Source: Bradyrhizobium sp. CCH5-F6
GTDB taxonomy: Bacteria; Pseudomonadota; Alphaproteobacteria; Rhizobiales; Xanthobacteraceae
DNA: 64,000 nucleotides
NCBI RefSeq assembly: GCF_001556045.1
Contig: NZ_LSIC01000190.1
Location: 1-64,000, forward strand
Direction of reading: 5' to 3'
Made by a program: the position numbers and the translations under genes. Below are positions 10,096 through 21,914 of this stretch, one piece after another; within the stretch, counting starts at the first letter, position 1; each line of letters starts with the position of its first letter. The notes under the pieces are model-generated. The model made no database searches. It saw only the letters and a program-made list of their open reading frames with translations, and had not been told where the DNA came from.

Positions 10096-11608
10096 ATGGC
10101 CGAACGATATCAGGACAGACCGTTTCCTCCCGATGACTATGGTCGCGGTGGCGATCAGCACGGGAGGGCGGACAATGATCCCTTGGCCGAGCTCGCCCGC
10201 CTGATCGGACAAACCGATCCGTTTGCAGCGCAGTCGCGGCCGGCTGCCCGCCCGCCGGCAGCGCCCGCCCAGAGCTATCATGAAGACGATTATCGCCAGG
10301 ACGATGATCGGCAGGACTATGCCGAGCAGGCTCCGACGCCGCCCGGGCCGCCCTCATGGATGCGACGCGCCAACGTGCAGCCGGCACCCGCGCCGGAGCC
10401 GGACTATCCCGTCTCCGTGAGCCCGGTGCATCCCTTGCATCGCTATTCGGCCAAGCCTTCCATGCCCGAGCCTGCCGTGCCCGAGCCTGATGTCCATCAG
10501 CCGCAGGCCTATCAGGATCTCTCTTATCAAGATCAGGCCCATCAGGGTCAGGTCTACCAGGAGCACGGTCAGGCCTACCAGGAGCAGGCCTATCAGGAGC
10601 CGTACGCGCAGCCCGATCCGTCGCGCTACGACGATGCGCTCTACGGCCGGCTGGAGACAGGCGAGCAGGATTATCAGCGCGATCCGGCCTATCCGGACGA
10701 TCCTTACGCGTTCCAAAGCGACTACCCCGAGGCCGAACTGGACGAGCCGAAGAAGCAGCGCGGCGGCATCATGACGGTCGCAGCTATCCTGGCGCTGGCC
10801 GTGGTCGGCACCGGCGCGGCCTTCGCCTACAAGACCTATATCGGCTCGCCCCGCAGCGGCGAGCCGCCGATCATCAAGGCCGACAACACGCCGACCAAGA
10901 TCGTGCCGGCGCCGACGGACTCCTCGGCCAAGGTGCCGGACCGCATGGTCAGCGGTGACGGCACTGAAAAGATCGTGCCGCGCGAGGAGGCGCCAGTCGA
11001 CGTCAACGCCAAGGCGGGTGGCCCGCGCGTGGTGTTCGACGGCGCTGCCGCCGAGCGCGAGCAACGGTACGCTGCCGAACAATTCGCCGCGTCCCATCAG
11101 GACCGTGGCTGTGAAGGGCGATCAGGCCGACGGCGCCGTGCCGCAATCGGCCGCTGCCAAGCCGATGGCTGCGGTGGCGCCGAAGCCCGTCGTCGCACCC
11201 GCAGCGCCGGCCGTGCCCCGCAACCCGCCGACCTCAGCAAATGCCAGCGTCACCCAGCCGCTTTCGCTCGCGCCGCAATCGGGATCCACGGCCGAGCCTC
11301 CGCAGCGGATGGCTGCCACCAACCCGGCGCAGATCGCGCCAAGCAGCGGCGGCGGCTATATCGTGCAGGTCTCCTCCCAGCAGAGTGAGGACAGCGCCGC
11401 CGCGTCCTATCGAGTGCTTCAGAGCAAGTACGGCAGCGTGCTCGGCTCCCGTTCGCCGGTGATCAAGCGGGTCGATCTGACCGACAAGGGCAAGGGGATC
11501 GTCTATCGCGCCTTCGCGGGTCCCTACGCTTCGGCCGAGGAGGCGACGCAGGCTTGCAACAGCCTGAAGTCCGCAGGCCTTTCCGCCTGCTTCGTCCAGA
11601 GGAATTAA
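10096..11608 (+). pseudogene. SPOR-domain membrane protein gene, split by a one-base frameshift
   Basis: The protein starts MAERYQDRPFPPDDY, runs through a low-complexity Tyr/Gln-rich stretch (about residues 135-170, repeated YQEQA-like units), and has one membrane segment (MTVAAILALAVVGTGAAFAY). It should end in a SPOR domain that binds denuded septal peptidoglycan (GGGYIVQVSSQQSEDSAAAS ... ACFVQRN). The two halves are in different frames. The first frame ends at 11388 in nonsense sequence; the SPOR half lies one base ahead. The span is 1513 bases (3n+1), and the switch is at about 11041-11066 in a GCCGCCGAGCGCGAG run. An extra base, real or from sequencing, explains it. The argS/nagZ neighbourhood is standard for this gene. 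Confidence 0.8.
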
Positions 11609-11654
11609 CGGCCGTTTCCTTGACCCCCTCGCGGGGCAGCGTTAATCGGCCGTT

Positions 11655-12683
11655 ATGAGCACGCGGGCCTTCATTACCGGCGTATCCGGAACGGAACTGA
11701 CCGCCGCCGAGCGGGAGTTTATCCGCGCCGAGCGCCCATGGGGCTTCATCCTCTTCAAGCGCAACGTCGCGACACCGGCCCAAGTCACTGCATTGGTTTC
11801 GGAATTGCGGGCGGTAGCGGGTGCTGCCGACGCGCCGGTCCTGATCGATCAGGAGGGCGGACGGGTGCAACGGCTTGGGCCGCCGCACTGGCCGGTCTAT
11901 CCGCCGGGCGCCGTATTCGGGAGTTTGTACGACACTGATTCGGCCCTCGGGCTCGCCGCGGCGCGCCTGAGCGCCCGTCTGATCGCAGCCGATCTTGCCG
12001 AACTCGGCATCACCGTGGATTGCCTGCCCTTGGCCGATTTGCCCGTGCCGGGCGCCGACGCCGTCATCGGGAACCGGGCCTACGGCACTGAGCCGGGCAA
12101 GGTCGCGGCGATTGCCCGTGCGGTCACCGAGGGCTTGGAGCAGGGCGGCGTGCTGCCGGTTCTCAAGCATATTCCCGGGCATGGCCGGGCCACCGCCGAC
12201 ACCCATTTCAGGCTGCCGACGGTCGACACGCCCAGGGACGAGCTGGAACGGACCGATTTCGCCCCGTTCAAGTCACTTGCAGATCTGCCGATGGCCATGA
12301 CTGCACATGTTGTGTTTAGCGCGGTCGACCCCGCCCATCCGGCGACGACATCTGCGACAATGATCGCTGACGTGATTCGCGGCGCAATCGGGTTCCAGGG
12401 TTTGTTGATGAGTGATGACGTGTCGATGAACGCGCTGTCGGGGAATATCGCGGAACGGACCCGCGCCATCTTCGCGGCCGGCTGCGACGTGGCTCTGCAT
12501 TGCAACGGCGACATCGAGGAGATGCGCGAGGTCGCCGGCCAGACACCTGAACTGACCGGCAGGGCGCTGGAGCGGGCGAGAGCCGCGCTCGCCGCACGCA
12601 AGCCGCCGCAGCCGTTCGACCGCGTGGCCGCACGCGCCGAACTGGACGCATTGATCGCACGGGCAAACACGGCATCGGCATGA
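11655..12683 (+). CDS. nagZ: Beta-N-acetylhexosaminidase (GH3), peptidoglycan recycling
   Basis: This 342-residue cytoplasmic glycoside hydrolase family 3 enzyme removes GlcNAc from anhydro-muropeptides. Signature residues are visible: LIDQEGGRVQRL, the Lys-His and His-Asp catalytic loop KHIPGHGRATADTH (residues 171-184), and the nucleophile region LLMSDDVSMNAL (Asp254/255). Its stop overlaps the scpA start by 4 bases (ATGA), so translation is likely coupled. Placement between a SPOR gene and scpAB is usual for Rhizobiales. Confidence 0.95.
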   Translation: MSTRAFITGVSGTELTAAEREFIRAERPWGFILFKRNVATPAQVTALVSELRAVAGAADAPVLIDQEGGRVQRLGPPHWPVYPPGAVFGSLYDTDSALGLAAARLSARLIAADLAELGITVDCLPLADLPVPGADAVIGNRAYGTEPGKVAAIARAVTEGLEQGGVLPVLKHIPGHGRATADTHFRLPTVDTPRDELERTDFAPFKSLADLPMAMTAHVVFSAVDPAHPATTSATMIADVIRGAIGFQGLLMSDDVSMNALSGNIAERTRAIFAAGCDVALHCNGDIEEMREVAGQTPELTGRALERARAALAARKPPQPFDRVAARAELDALIARANTASA

Positions 12684-13519
12684 CCGCAGAAATCCTATCG
12701 TTTGAAACCGGGCGGCCCGCAGAGCTTGCCGAGGGCGAGCCGGCATTGGTGGTCGACGTCGAGGGTTATGAAGGCCCGCTCGACCTGCTCCTCGCGCTGG
12801 CGCGGCAACAGAAGGTCGATCTCTCCAAGATTTCGATCCTGGCGCTTGCGGACCAGTACCTCCACTTCATCGAAGCCGCGCGAAAGATCCGGCTGGAGCT
12901 TGCCGCCGACTATCTCGTCATGGCGGCCTGGCTCGCCTTCCTGAAGTCGCGCCTGCTGCTGCCGGAGCCGCCGAGTGCGGAAGGCCCGAGTGCGGAGCAG
13001 ATGGCGACGGCGCTGGCGAACCGCCTGCGCCGGCTGGAAGCCATTCGCGAAGCCGCCAACAGGCTGATGAACAGGCCGCAATTGCAGCGCGACATCTTCC
13101 CGCGCGGCGAGCCCGAGCAGATCGCCGAGATCAAGCATCCGAAATACACGGCGACGCTGTACGACCTGCTCACCGCCTATGCGGCGCAGCGCCAGTCGCG
13201 CGTGCTGGCGAGCGTGCACCTGGCCAAGCGCACGGTGTGGTCGCTTGCCGAAGCGCGCGCCACGCTGGAGCGGCTGGTCGGCAGCCTGAACGAACAGGAT
13301 GACTGGGGCGTGCTGGACGACTTCCTGATCCGACACGTCGCCGATCCGACGCAGCGGGCAACGGTGTTCGCATCGAGCTTTGCCGCCGCGCTCGAATTGG
13401 TGCGCGAAGGTCAGCTCGAACTGAATCAGAAAGAGGCGTTTGCGCCGATCTATTTCCGGAAGGGGCGCCCAAAGCCGGTCCCGGACGCAGCTCCTGCGCC
13501 TGATGCGCCGGTCGCTTAA
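12680..13519 (+). CDS. scpA: Segregation and condensation protein A (ScpA kleisin)
   Basis: This 279-residue kleisin bridges SMC and ScpB in the chromosome-organizing condensin. The N-terminal motif EGYEGPLDLLLALARQQKVD is characteristic. It is followed by the helical SMC-binding part (ISILALADQYLHFIEAAR) and a C-terminal winged-helix region ending before a Pro/Ala tail. The ATGA overlap with nagZ and direct contact with scpB indicate one operon. Confidence 0.95.
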   Translation: MTAEILSFETGRPAELAEGEPALVVDVEGYEGPLDLLLALARQQKVDLSKISILALADQYLHFIEAARKIRLELAADYLVMAAWLAFLKSRLLLPEPPSAEGPSAEQMATALANRLRRLEAIREAANRLMNRPQLQRDIFPRGEPEQIAEIKHPKYTATLYDLLTAYAAQRQSRVLASVHLAKRTVWSLAEARATLERLVGSLNEQDDWGVLDDFLIRHVADPTQRATVFASSFAAALELVREGQLELNQKEAFAPIYFRKGRPKPVPDAAPAPDAPVA

Positions 13520-13540
13520 GTGCAAGAAGGAGAATCTGCC

Positions 13541-14305
13541 ATGGCAAGCCTGGCTGAAGTGCGGGTAGAAGAGGCCGAGCCGATGGAGAACGAATCCCAG
13601 GCGCGTCCCGAGGAATTGCGGCTGCTGGAAGCGCTGCTGTTTGCTTCGAGTGAGCCGCTGGACACCGCGACGCTGGCCAAGCGCATGCCCGAGGGCGTCG
13701 ACGTCAAGGCAGCGCTCGAGCAATTGCAGGCCGACTATGCCGCGCGCGGCGTCAACCTCGTCCGCGTCGCCAACAAATGGACGTTCCGCACGGCCGGCGA
13801 TCTCGCCTGGCTGATGACGCGGGAAAGCACCGAGACCCGCCGCCTGTCGCGCGCTGCGATCGAGGTGCTGGCGATCATCGCCTATCACCAACCCGTGACG
13901 CGAGCCGAGATCGAAGAGATTCGCGGTGTCGTCACCTCAAAGGGCACGCTCGACGTGCTGCTGGAGACCGGCTGGATCAAGCCGCGCGGACGGCGCAAGA
14001 CGCCCGGCCGTCCCTTGACCTTCGGAACCACCGAGGAATTCCTGTCGCAATTCACGCTGGAGCAGCTCGGCGACCTGCCGGGGCTGGAAGAGCTGAAGGG
14101 CACGGGCCTGCTGGATTCGCGCCTGCCGACCGGATTCAGCGTGCCGACGCCGTCCGATGACCCGGCCCTGCGGGAGGACGAGGATCCGCTCGAACCGGGC
14201 GAGGACCTGGATCTTGCGCTGGCGCCTGCGGTCGAGCCCGAGACGGCTGAAGGTGACAATGAGGGCGGCGGCGAGACTGGCAGCGAAGGCGGTTCCGAGG
14301 CGTGA
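13541..14305 (+). CDS. scpB: Segregation and condensation protein B (ScpB)
   Basis: ScpB is a tandem winged-helix partner of ScpA in the SMC complex. Motifs include LRLLEALLFASSEPLD, RLSRAAIEVLAIIAYHQPVTR and TRAEIEEIRGV, followed by GRPLTFGTTEEFLSQF. From about residue 195 the chain becomes an acidic low-complexity tail (Asp/Glu/Gly rich). The start was set at ATG 13541 because AGAAGGAGA lies about 7 bases before it; an in-frame GTG at 13520, directly after the scpA stop, would place that ribosome site inside the coding region. The resulting length is 254 residues. Confidence 0.93.
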   Translation: MASLAEVRVEEAEPMENESQARPEELRLLEALLFASSEPLDTATLAKRMPEGVDVKAALEQLQADYAARGVNLVRVANKWTFRTAGDLAWLMTRESTETRRLSRAAIEVLAIIAYHQPVTRAEIEEIRGVVTSKGTLDVLLETGWIKPRGRRKTPGRPLTFGTTEEFLSQFTLEQLGDLPGLEELKGTGLLDSRLPTGFSVPTPSDDPALREDEDPLEPGEDLDLALAPAVEPETAEGDNEGGGETGSEGGSEA

Positions 14306-14469
14306 TAGCCCGCCGGTTCCGCGCCGTGCGACCGGTTAACACTAGCAAGATTGCGTAGCGCCGACAGCGAATTGGCGCCGCCTTGGTCCTTGTTTTTGAG
14401 GCCTGCCAAGCCTAGGTTTCGGTGAAGATCGGCCGGGTCCCCGGCCATGCGCGTTTGGAGGGTTGCAGG

Positions 14470-14703
14470 ATGGGTTCACTCAGCATTTGGCACTGGATCT
14501 TGGTGATCGCAGTGGTCCTGCTGCTGTTCGGCCGCGGCAAGATCTCGGATCTGATGGGCGACGTGGCGCAGGGCATCAAGGCATTCAAGAAGGGCATGCA
14601 GGACGACGACAAGCCTGCCGAGAAGCCCGATCCGGCCAAGTCGATCGAGCACAATGCTGCGCCGACCGCGGCTCGGTCCGACGTCGGCAGCAAGGCCGTC
14701 TGA
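14470..14703 (+). CDS. tatA: Sec-independent translocase subunit TatA
   Basis: This 77-residue protein has one N-terminal membrane helix ([19 protein letters not shown]), the family hinge [15 protein letters not shown], an amphipathic helix (IKAFKKGM) and a short charged tail. TatA forms the pore-like component for folded Tat substrates. The ATG was chosen because GGAGGG lies just upstream and the product begins MGSLSIW, as in homologues. It is first in a tatABC operon. Confidence 0.95.
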   Translation: MGSLSIWHWILVIAVVLLLFGRGKISDLMGDVAQGIKAFKKGMQDDDKPAEKPDPAKSIEHNAAPTAARSDVGSKAV

Positions 14704-14792
14704 GCCGGAAGAAGCACGCGAGACACGGGTATCGGCCCCGATCCTGCGCGCGAGGATTGGGCCGGCTCCGGCTGGCGTGAACGGAAGACCTC

Positions 14793-15283
14793 ATGTTCGA
14801 CATCGGGTGGAGTGAACTGGTCCTCATCGGGGTCGTGGCCCTGATCGCCATCGGCCCGAAAGAGCTGCCGGGCGTGTTACGCATGGTCGGGCAGTGGATG
14901 GGCAAGGCCCGCAAGATGGCCGCCGAATTCCAGGGCCAGTTTCAGGAAGCGATGCGTGAGGCCGAGATGGCCGACCTGAAGAAGAGCTTCGACGAGGTCA
15001 AGGAAGCCGCCACGGGATTCAATCCGCTGACCTCGCTCCAGAAGGACGTCAGCGACGCGCTCCGCATTGATGCGCTCGACAAGCCGGCCGAGACGTCGAC
15101 TGCCACTGCTGTCGAGCCACCTGTCACCCCGACGACCCCGGAAGCGCCGACGCCCGCGACCTTTGTGGAAGCCGAGGCGCATGCGGCTGCGAACGAGCCG
15201 CTCGCGATCACCCGCGAAGTCGAGCAGGCCGCCGTCGCGCAGGACACCGCGCCATCCGAAGCGATCAAGGACGCCAAAGCGTC

Positions 15284-15287
<4 letters not shown>
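14793..15287 (+). CDS. tatB: Sec-independent translocase subunit TatB
   Basis: This 164-residue protein begins [20 protein letters not shown], followed by [10 protein letters not shown] and a long amphipathic helix ([20 protein letters not shown]). The C-terminal half is a Pro/Thr/Ala-rich tail. TatB works with TatC to bind twin-arginine signal peptides. Its stop overlaps the tatC start by 4 bases (ATGA). Confidence 0.95.
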
Positions 15288-17621
<2,334 letters not shown>

Positions 17622-17667
17622 AGCGTTTTCGAGCGAAGTGGATACCGGTTCGCGTCAAGAAAACGCG
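17622..17667. repeat. Short palindromic repeat, copy 1
   Basis: GCGTTTTC at 17623-17630 pairs with GAAAACGC at 17659-17666, enclosing gagcgaagtgga and ccggttcgcgtcaa. The same unit in reverse orientation is at 19044-19087. It directly follows the serS stop and may serve as its terminator. Confidence 0.8.
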
Positions 17668-17742
17668 GCATGACGAGAATCGCGTTGCGAAGACCGGGCG
17701 GCCGGCTATCCTGCCGGCCCGTCAACGCGAACCCCACCGTTC

Positions 17743-18105
17743 ATGGCCTTGCACCGCGACATCTTCTGGGTCGGCCGACAATGGGCAGTGACGGGGGCGG
17801 GCATCCAGGCCGTCGACCAGCGCCTGCGCGGCGTCTTGGACATCGAGATCGCGCGGCTCTGGGACGACGATCTCGTCCAGGGCCGGCGGGCCAAGCCCGG
17901 AGTCAATGCCGCCGACTTCGACAAGGCGCTGGCGGTGGCGCGCGAACGCTTTCCGCAGACGCCGAAGTCTGACCCGCTGGTCCCGCAGCTGGAGGCGCTC
18001 GGCGTGATCGAGGCGCCCGTCGCAGATCCGGTCGTACCGGTGATGAAACTGCGCGCGGAAGGCCGGCTCGCGCGCTTCCTGCCGCAATGGCGTATTCGCC
18101 GCTAA
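17743..18105 (+). CDS. Conserved hypothetical protein
   Basis: This is a 120-residue soluble protein starting MALHRDIFWVGRQWAVTGAG. It is Arg/Leu/Asp rich, with no signal peptide or membrane segment and no motif I can assign to a known enzyme. It lies between serS and surE on the same strand with 122 and 106 base gaps. Coding is supported by length, start context and typical codon usage. Function unknown. Confidence 0.7.
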   Translation: MALHRDIFWVGRQWAVTGAGIQAVDQRLRGVLDIEIARLWDDDLVQGRRAKPGVNAADFDKALAVARERFPQTPKSDPLVPQLEALGVIEAPVADPVVPVMKLRAEGRLARFLPQWRIRR

Positions 18106-18211
18106 CGGGACGAGCCCGGGAACCGGCCACCGGCGCCCCGATCGCCCGGTTTGCCTGATCGGCTACAGCCGGATATGACAGATCAAACGGCTTTCGGAAT
18201 CGACCTCGCGC

Positions 18212-18979
18212 ATGCGCATTCTCTGCACCAATGACGACGGCATCCACGCTCCCGGCCTCAAGGTTCTGGAGGAGATCGCGCGCGCCTTGTCGGACGACGT
18301 CTGGGTCGTGGCGCCCGAGCTCGACCAGTCCGGCGTCTCGCATTCGCTGTCCTTGAACGATCCCTTGCGCCTGCGCGAGGTCGGCCCGCGACACTTCGCC
18401 GTGCGCGGCACGCCGACGGACTGCGTCATCATGGGCGCGCGCCATATCCTCGGCGCCAAGATGCCCGACGTCGTGCTGTCCGGCGTCAACAAGGGCCGCA
18501 ACGTCGCCGAGGACGTCGTCTATTCCGGAACCATCGCCGGCGCGCTGGAGGGCACCATCCTCGGCCTGCCGTCGTTCGCGCTCTCGCAGGAGTTCAGCGT
18601 CGAGACCCGCGAGCGGCCGCCCTGGGACACCGCGCGCAAATTCGGGCCCGACATCCTGCGCAAGGTGATCGCCGCCGGCGTTCCCAAGGACACCGTCATC
18701 AACGTCAACTTCCCGTCCTGCGCGCCGGAGGATGTTCTGGGCGTCCGCGTCACGCGCCAAGGCAAACGCAATCTGGGCTTCCTCAGGATCGACGAGCGCC
18801 GGGATGGCCGTGGCAATCCCTATTTCTGGATCGGCTTCGAATGCACCGCGATGCTCGACACGCCCGCCGACGGCACCGATCTGGCAGCGCTGCGCGAGCG
18901 CTACGTCTCGGTCACCCCGCTCAGGCTCAATCGCACCGACGAGGCGTTTTCGGAAGAACTGAGCGCGACGCTGAAGTAG
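18212..18979 (+). CDS. surE: 5'/3'-nucleotidase SurE
   Basis: This 255-residue metal-dependent nucleotidase acts on nucleoside monophosphates. The active-site motif is at the N-terminus ([15 protein letters not shown], Asp8/Asp9). Next come [21 protein letters not shown] and [19 protein letters not shown], all hallmarks of the family. It is upstream of pcm in the usual surE-pcm order, although here a divergent receiver gene and palindromic repeats separate them. Confidence 0.95.
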   Translation: MRILCTNDDGIHAPGLKVLEEIARALSDDVWVVAPELDQSGVSHSLSLNDPLRLREVGPRHFAVRGTPTDCVIMGARHILGAKMPDVVLSGVNKGRNVAEDVVYSGTIAGALEGTILGLPSFALSQEFSVETRERPPWDTARKFGPDILRKVIAAGVPKDTVINVNFPSCAPEDVLGVRVTRQGKRNLGFLRIDERRDGRGNPYFWIGFECTAMLDTPADGTDLAALRERYVSVTPLRLNRTDEAFSEELSATLK

Positions 18980-18982
18980 TGC

Positions 18983-19029
18983 CTAGAGCCTTTCCCGTTC
19001 CGATGGAATCGGAACGGGAAAGGCTCTAG
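18983..19029. repeat. Perfect 22-bp inverted repeat, probable terminator/repeat element
   Basis: CTAGAGCCTTTCCCGTTCCG plus AT is exactly complementary to the 22 bases ending at 19029, with a GGA loop. A T-rich run (ctttttg) follows on the plus strand. It lies between the convergent surE and receiver genes and can end transcription from either side. Confidence 0.85.
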
Positions 19030-19043
19030 CTTTTTGTTTCGAC

Positions 19044-19087
19044 GCGTTTTCTTGACGCGAACCGGCGTCCACTTCGCTCGAAAACGC
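19044..19087. repeat. Short palindromic repeat, copy 2
   Basis: This is the reverse-orientation copy of the unit at 17622-17667: gcgttttc and gaaaacgc arms around tcttgacgcgaaccgg and ccacttcgctcg. It adjoins the 22-bp inverted repeat, making a composite of two repeat families. Confidence 0.8.
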
Positions 19088-19088
19088 T

Positions 19089-19460
19089 CTAGCTGCCGCG
19101 AAGCGCGGCTTCGATGGTCTTGCCGAGCGCGTCGAGCTGGAACGGCTTCTGGAGTGCCGGCCGGTCGCGGTACTGCTCGGGCAGGCCGGACGAGCCATAG
19201 CCGGTGGCGAAGATGAACGGACAGCCCTTCGCCATGATGACATCGGCCACCGGCGAGATCACCTTGCCGTTGACGTTGACGTCCAGAATGGCGAGGTCGA
19301 AGTCGGTGGATTGCGCGAGCCGCATGGCCTCGGTGATATCGCCCGCTTCCGCGGCAACCTTGTAGCCGAGCTCCTCCAGCATGTCCGCGACCATCATTCT
19401 GATCATGACCTCGTCCTCGACGAGGAAAACAGAGCGGCCCGAAAGCCCTGTCGCAGTCAT
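19089..19460 (-). CDS. Stand-alone response regulator receiver protein
   Basis: This 123-residue single receiver domain begins MTATGLSGRSVFLVEDEVMI. The acidic pair in VEDE, the phospho-acceptor Asp60 in LAILDVNVNG, the switch Thr in FATGYGSSG and the conserved Lys in LQKPF are all present. No output domain exists, so it probably acts by protein contact or as a phosphate sink. The FATGYGSSGLPEQYRDRPAL-QKPF wording is typical of stress-type receivers partnered with HWE/HisKA2 kinases, but none is adjacent. The start was placed at 19460 because AAGGA lies 7 bases upstream; 19484 is the longer alternative. Confidence 0.88.
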   Translation of the reverse strand: MTATGLSGRSVFLVEDEVMIRMMVADMLEELGYKVAAEAGDITEAMRLAQSTDFDLAILDVNVNGKVISPVADVIMAKGCPFIFATGYGSSGLPEQYRDRPALQKPFQLDALGKTIEAALRGS

Positions 19461-19687
19461 AGGTGAGTCCTTGCCCATTCTCATGAACGTTCGCAGATAA
19501 CGATCAGCGACGCAATGCGCGTTTCGGCGACGGCAAACCGCAAATGGCTTAGCGCGTTCGTTGCCCGATTGTGCTCAAATGATGCGCCGAAAGGCTATCA
19601 TGAGTTCCTGGGGTGGAACAAGATTCTCGTCCCGGGTTCTTGCGGTGCAGTACGCCGATCCGCCAGACCAGATGAGCAACAGCAGCA

Positions 19688-20338
19688 ATGACGTCCGATC
19701 AGCATCCGCCGGAAAAGATGATGTTTCAGCTGACGCTGAGACGTCGGGGCATCAGCGATCAGGCCGTGCTGCGGACCATGGAGGAGGTGCCGCGCGAGCT
19801 TTTCGTCGACGAGGCCGATCGCGACGGCGCCTATCGTGACAGCGCGCTGCCGATCGCCTGCGGACAGACCATCAGCCAGCCCTTCGTCGTCGCCTACATG
19901 ACCGAGCAGCTCCAGCTCCAGAAACAGCACCGTGTGCTCGAAATCGGCACCGGCTCCGGCTATCAGGCCGCCGTGCTGTCGCGGCTCGCGGGTCAGGTGC
20001 TGACCGTCGAGCGCTATCGCAAGCTCGCTGACACGGCACGCGCCCGGCTGGAAAAGCTCGATTGTCACAATGTCGAGGTGATGCTCGGCGACGGCCTCAA
20101 TCTGCCTCCCAACATCGGTCCGTTCGACCGCATCATCGTCACCGCCGCCATGGAGCAGATTCCGGAGAACCTGATCGAGCGGCTGGAGGTCGGGGGTATC
20201 CTGATCGCCCCCGTCGGCCCGCATCAGGGCGTCCAGACGCTGACCCGCTTGACCCGCACCGAAACCGGGATCGAGCGCAAGGAACTCGTCGAGGTCCGCT
20301 TCGTGCCGGCGCTGCCCGGCGTGGCGCGGGAACTGTAG
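19688..20338 (+). CDS. pcm: Protein-L-isoaspartate O-methyltransferase
   Basis: This 216-residue SAM-dependent methyltransferase repairs isoaspartyl residues in aged proteins. The PCMT motif [19 protein letters not shown] is followed by the SAM-binding glycine loop [20 protein letters not shown] and the later [17 protein letters not shown]. The ATG at 19688 gives the usual start ([11 protein letters not shown]). It precedes the LysM/M23 gene, as usual in alphaproteobacteria. Confidence 0.95.
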   Translation: MTSDQHPPEKMMFQLTLRRRGISDQAVLRTMEEVPRELFVDEADRDGAYRDSALPIACGQTISQPFVVAYMTEQLQLQKQHRVLEIGTGSGYQAAVLSRLAGQVLTVERYRKLADTARARLEKLDCHNVEVMLGDGLNLPPNIGPFDRIIVTAAMEQIPENLIERLEVGGILIAPVGPHQGVQTLTRLTRTETGIERKELVEVRFVPALPGVAREL

Positions 20339-20446
20339 AACCCGGATCGGCTGTGCCGCCAACACCTTATCGGGAGGGTTAAGCCGTTATTTACTCGGCA
20401 GGTGTTTACTTAAAACACCAGTTCTGTTGCGTACGAGTGAGTAACC

Positions 20447-21742
20447 ATGTCCGCTGTAGTCGAGTTGCTTTACTCGCGCCGCGTGCCGCAGGTCGCGGTG
20501 CTGGCGCTGATCTCCTTCAGCTTCGCAGGGTGCAGCGCCGACATGTCGTCGCGGCTGTCACAGTCGAATTTCTCCAATCCCTTCGCCTCGGAATCCACGG
20601 GGTCGGTGCAGCAGGCGCCTCCGCCGCAGCGTGAGCTGCCGCAATATGCGCGGCCGCAGACGCAGCCCGGCTATTATCAGTCGCAGCCCTTGCCGCCGCC
20701 GGCGGTGTCCGCGCCGCAAACCTACCCCGTTGCGTCCGGTGGGGGCGTCTCCGGTGGTGGGCGCGGCGTCAGCTCCTATGCGCCTCCGGCGCAGCCGCAT
20801 CTTGAAACCACGGCCACCGTGCCGCCGCGCTCGGTCGCTGCCGCCCAGCCGGCCGGCGGGACCAAGATCATCGTCGGCACCAGCGATACGCTCGACGTGC
20901 TCGCCAAGCGCTATCGCGTCACGCCACAGGCGATCCTTGCCGCCAACGGCTACAAGGGCCCGCGTGCGCTCTCGCCCGGCCAGCAGCTGATCATCCCGCA
21001 TCCAGCGACGGCCGCTGCGCCGGCACCTGCCATGGCGCCCGTTGCGGGCGCTCCCGCTGCGGCGGCGCCCGCTGCCAGGCCGGTCGCGGCGATGGCTGCG
21101 CCGTCGAGCACCCACTTCGTCAATCGCGGCGACACGCTCGCCAGCATTGCCCGGAAGAACCAGATCTCGTCGGCTGAACTCGCCCGTGCCAACGGCCTCG
21201 ATCCGTCTGCAAAACTCAAGCTCGGCACCAAGCTGACCGTGCCTGGTGCCAAGACCGCTGCCGTTGCGGCGGCTCCGGTCGCGGCTGCGCCTCAGGCGAC
21301 GGCCAATGTCGAAGAGAAGCCAGCCGAGACGCCGGCAAAGGCTGCGGAGGCGACCGGCGCGCTGCCGACCTTCCGCTGGCCCGTCCGCGGCAAGGTGGTC
21401 ACGAGCTACGGCGCCAAGACCAACGGCAAGTCCAATGACGGCATCAATCTGGCGGTGCCCGAGGGGACGCCGGTCAAGGCGGCCGAAGACGGCGTCGTCG
21501 CCTATTCCGGCAACGAGCTGAAAGGTTATGGCAATCTAGTCCTGGTTCGGCATTCCAACGGCTACGTCACCGCATATGCCCATGCGAGTGAGCTGTTGGT
21601 GAAGCGCGGCGATACCATCAAGCGCGGCCAGGTCATTGCCAAGTCGGGTCAATCCGGGGAGGTGGCGTCGCCGCAGCTCCACTTCGAGATCCGCAAGGGA
21701 TCGAGCCCGGTTGACCCGCTCCAATTCCTGAATGGGGCGTGA
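20447..21742 (+). CDS. NlpD-like lipoprotein: two LysM domains and a degenerate LytM (M23) domain
   Basis: This 431-residue envelope protein has a lipobox-type signal (LISFSFAGCSADMSS, Cys about 28), a Pro/Gln-rich linker, and LysM repeats at about 140-185 (GTSDTLDVLAKRYRVTPQAI) and 225-268 (NRGDTLASIARKNQISSAEL). It ends in a LytM domain from about 310. The zinc-ligand motif HxxxD reads NDGINL and the HxH motif reads QLHFE, so the first His and Asp and one later His are missing. It is therefore more likely an amidase activator (NlpD/EnvC/DipM type) than an active endopeptidase. Downstream of pcm. Confidence 0.88.
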   Translation: MSAVVELLYSRRVPQVAVLALISFSFAGCSADMSSRLSQSNFSNPFASESTGSVQQAPPPQRELPQYARPQTQPGYYQSQPLPPPAVSAPQTYPVASGGGVSGGGRGVSSYAPPAQPHLETTATVPPRSVAAAQPAGGTKIIVGTSDTLDVLAKRYRVTPQAILAANGYKGPRALSPGQQLIIPHPATAAAPAPAMAPVAGAPAAAAPAARPVAAMAAPSSTHFVNRGDTLASIARKNQISSAELARANGLDPSAKLKLGTKLTVPGAKTAAVAAAPVAAAPQATANVEEKPAETPAKAAEATGALPTFRWPVRGKVVTSYGAKTNGKSNDGINLAVPEGTPVKAAEDGVVAYSGNELKGYGNLVLVRHSNGYVTAYAHASELLVKRGDTIKRGQVIAKSGQSGEVASPQLHFEIRKGSSPVDPLQFLNGA

Positions 21743-21785
21743 CGCGCAGGCGCGCAGCGTAGGGCACGCCCTCGCCAAAAACACG

Positions 21786-21890
21786 CTGTCATCGTCCGCG
21801 AAGGCGGACGATCCAGTATTCCAGAGACGCCAGTTGTTGAGCCGATAAGCCGCGGCGTACTGGATTCCCCGCCTGCGCGGGGAATGACAG
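21786..21890 (-). repeat. Dispersed ~100-bp palindromic repeat, copy B
   Basis: This is the reverse-orientation copy of the 16115-16216 element. Read on the minus strand it starts ctgtcattccccgcgcaggc and ends cgcggacgatgacag. The centre differs (ggctcaacaactgg versus gtggaatcactgc), while the arms and the ccagtacgccgcgg block are kept. Confidence 0.85.
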
Positions 21891-21914
21891 TCGTGGGTGA
21901 GGTGATAGCGAGCC

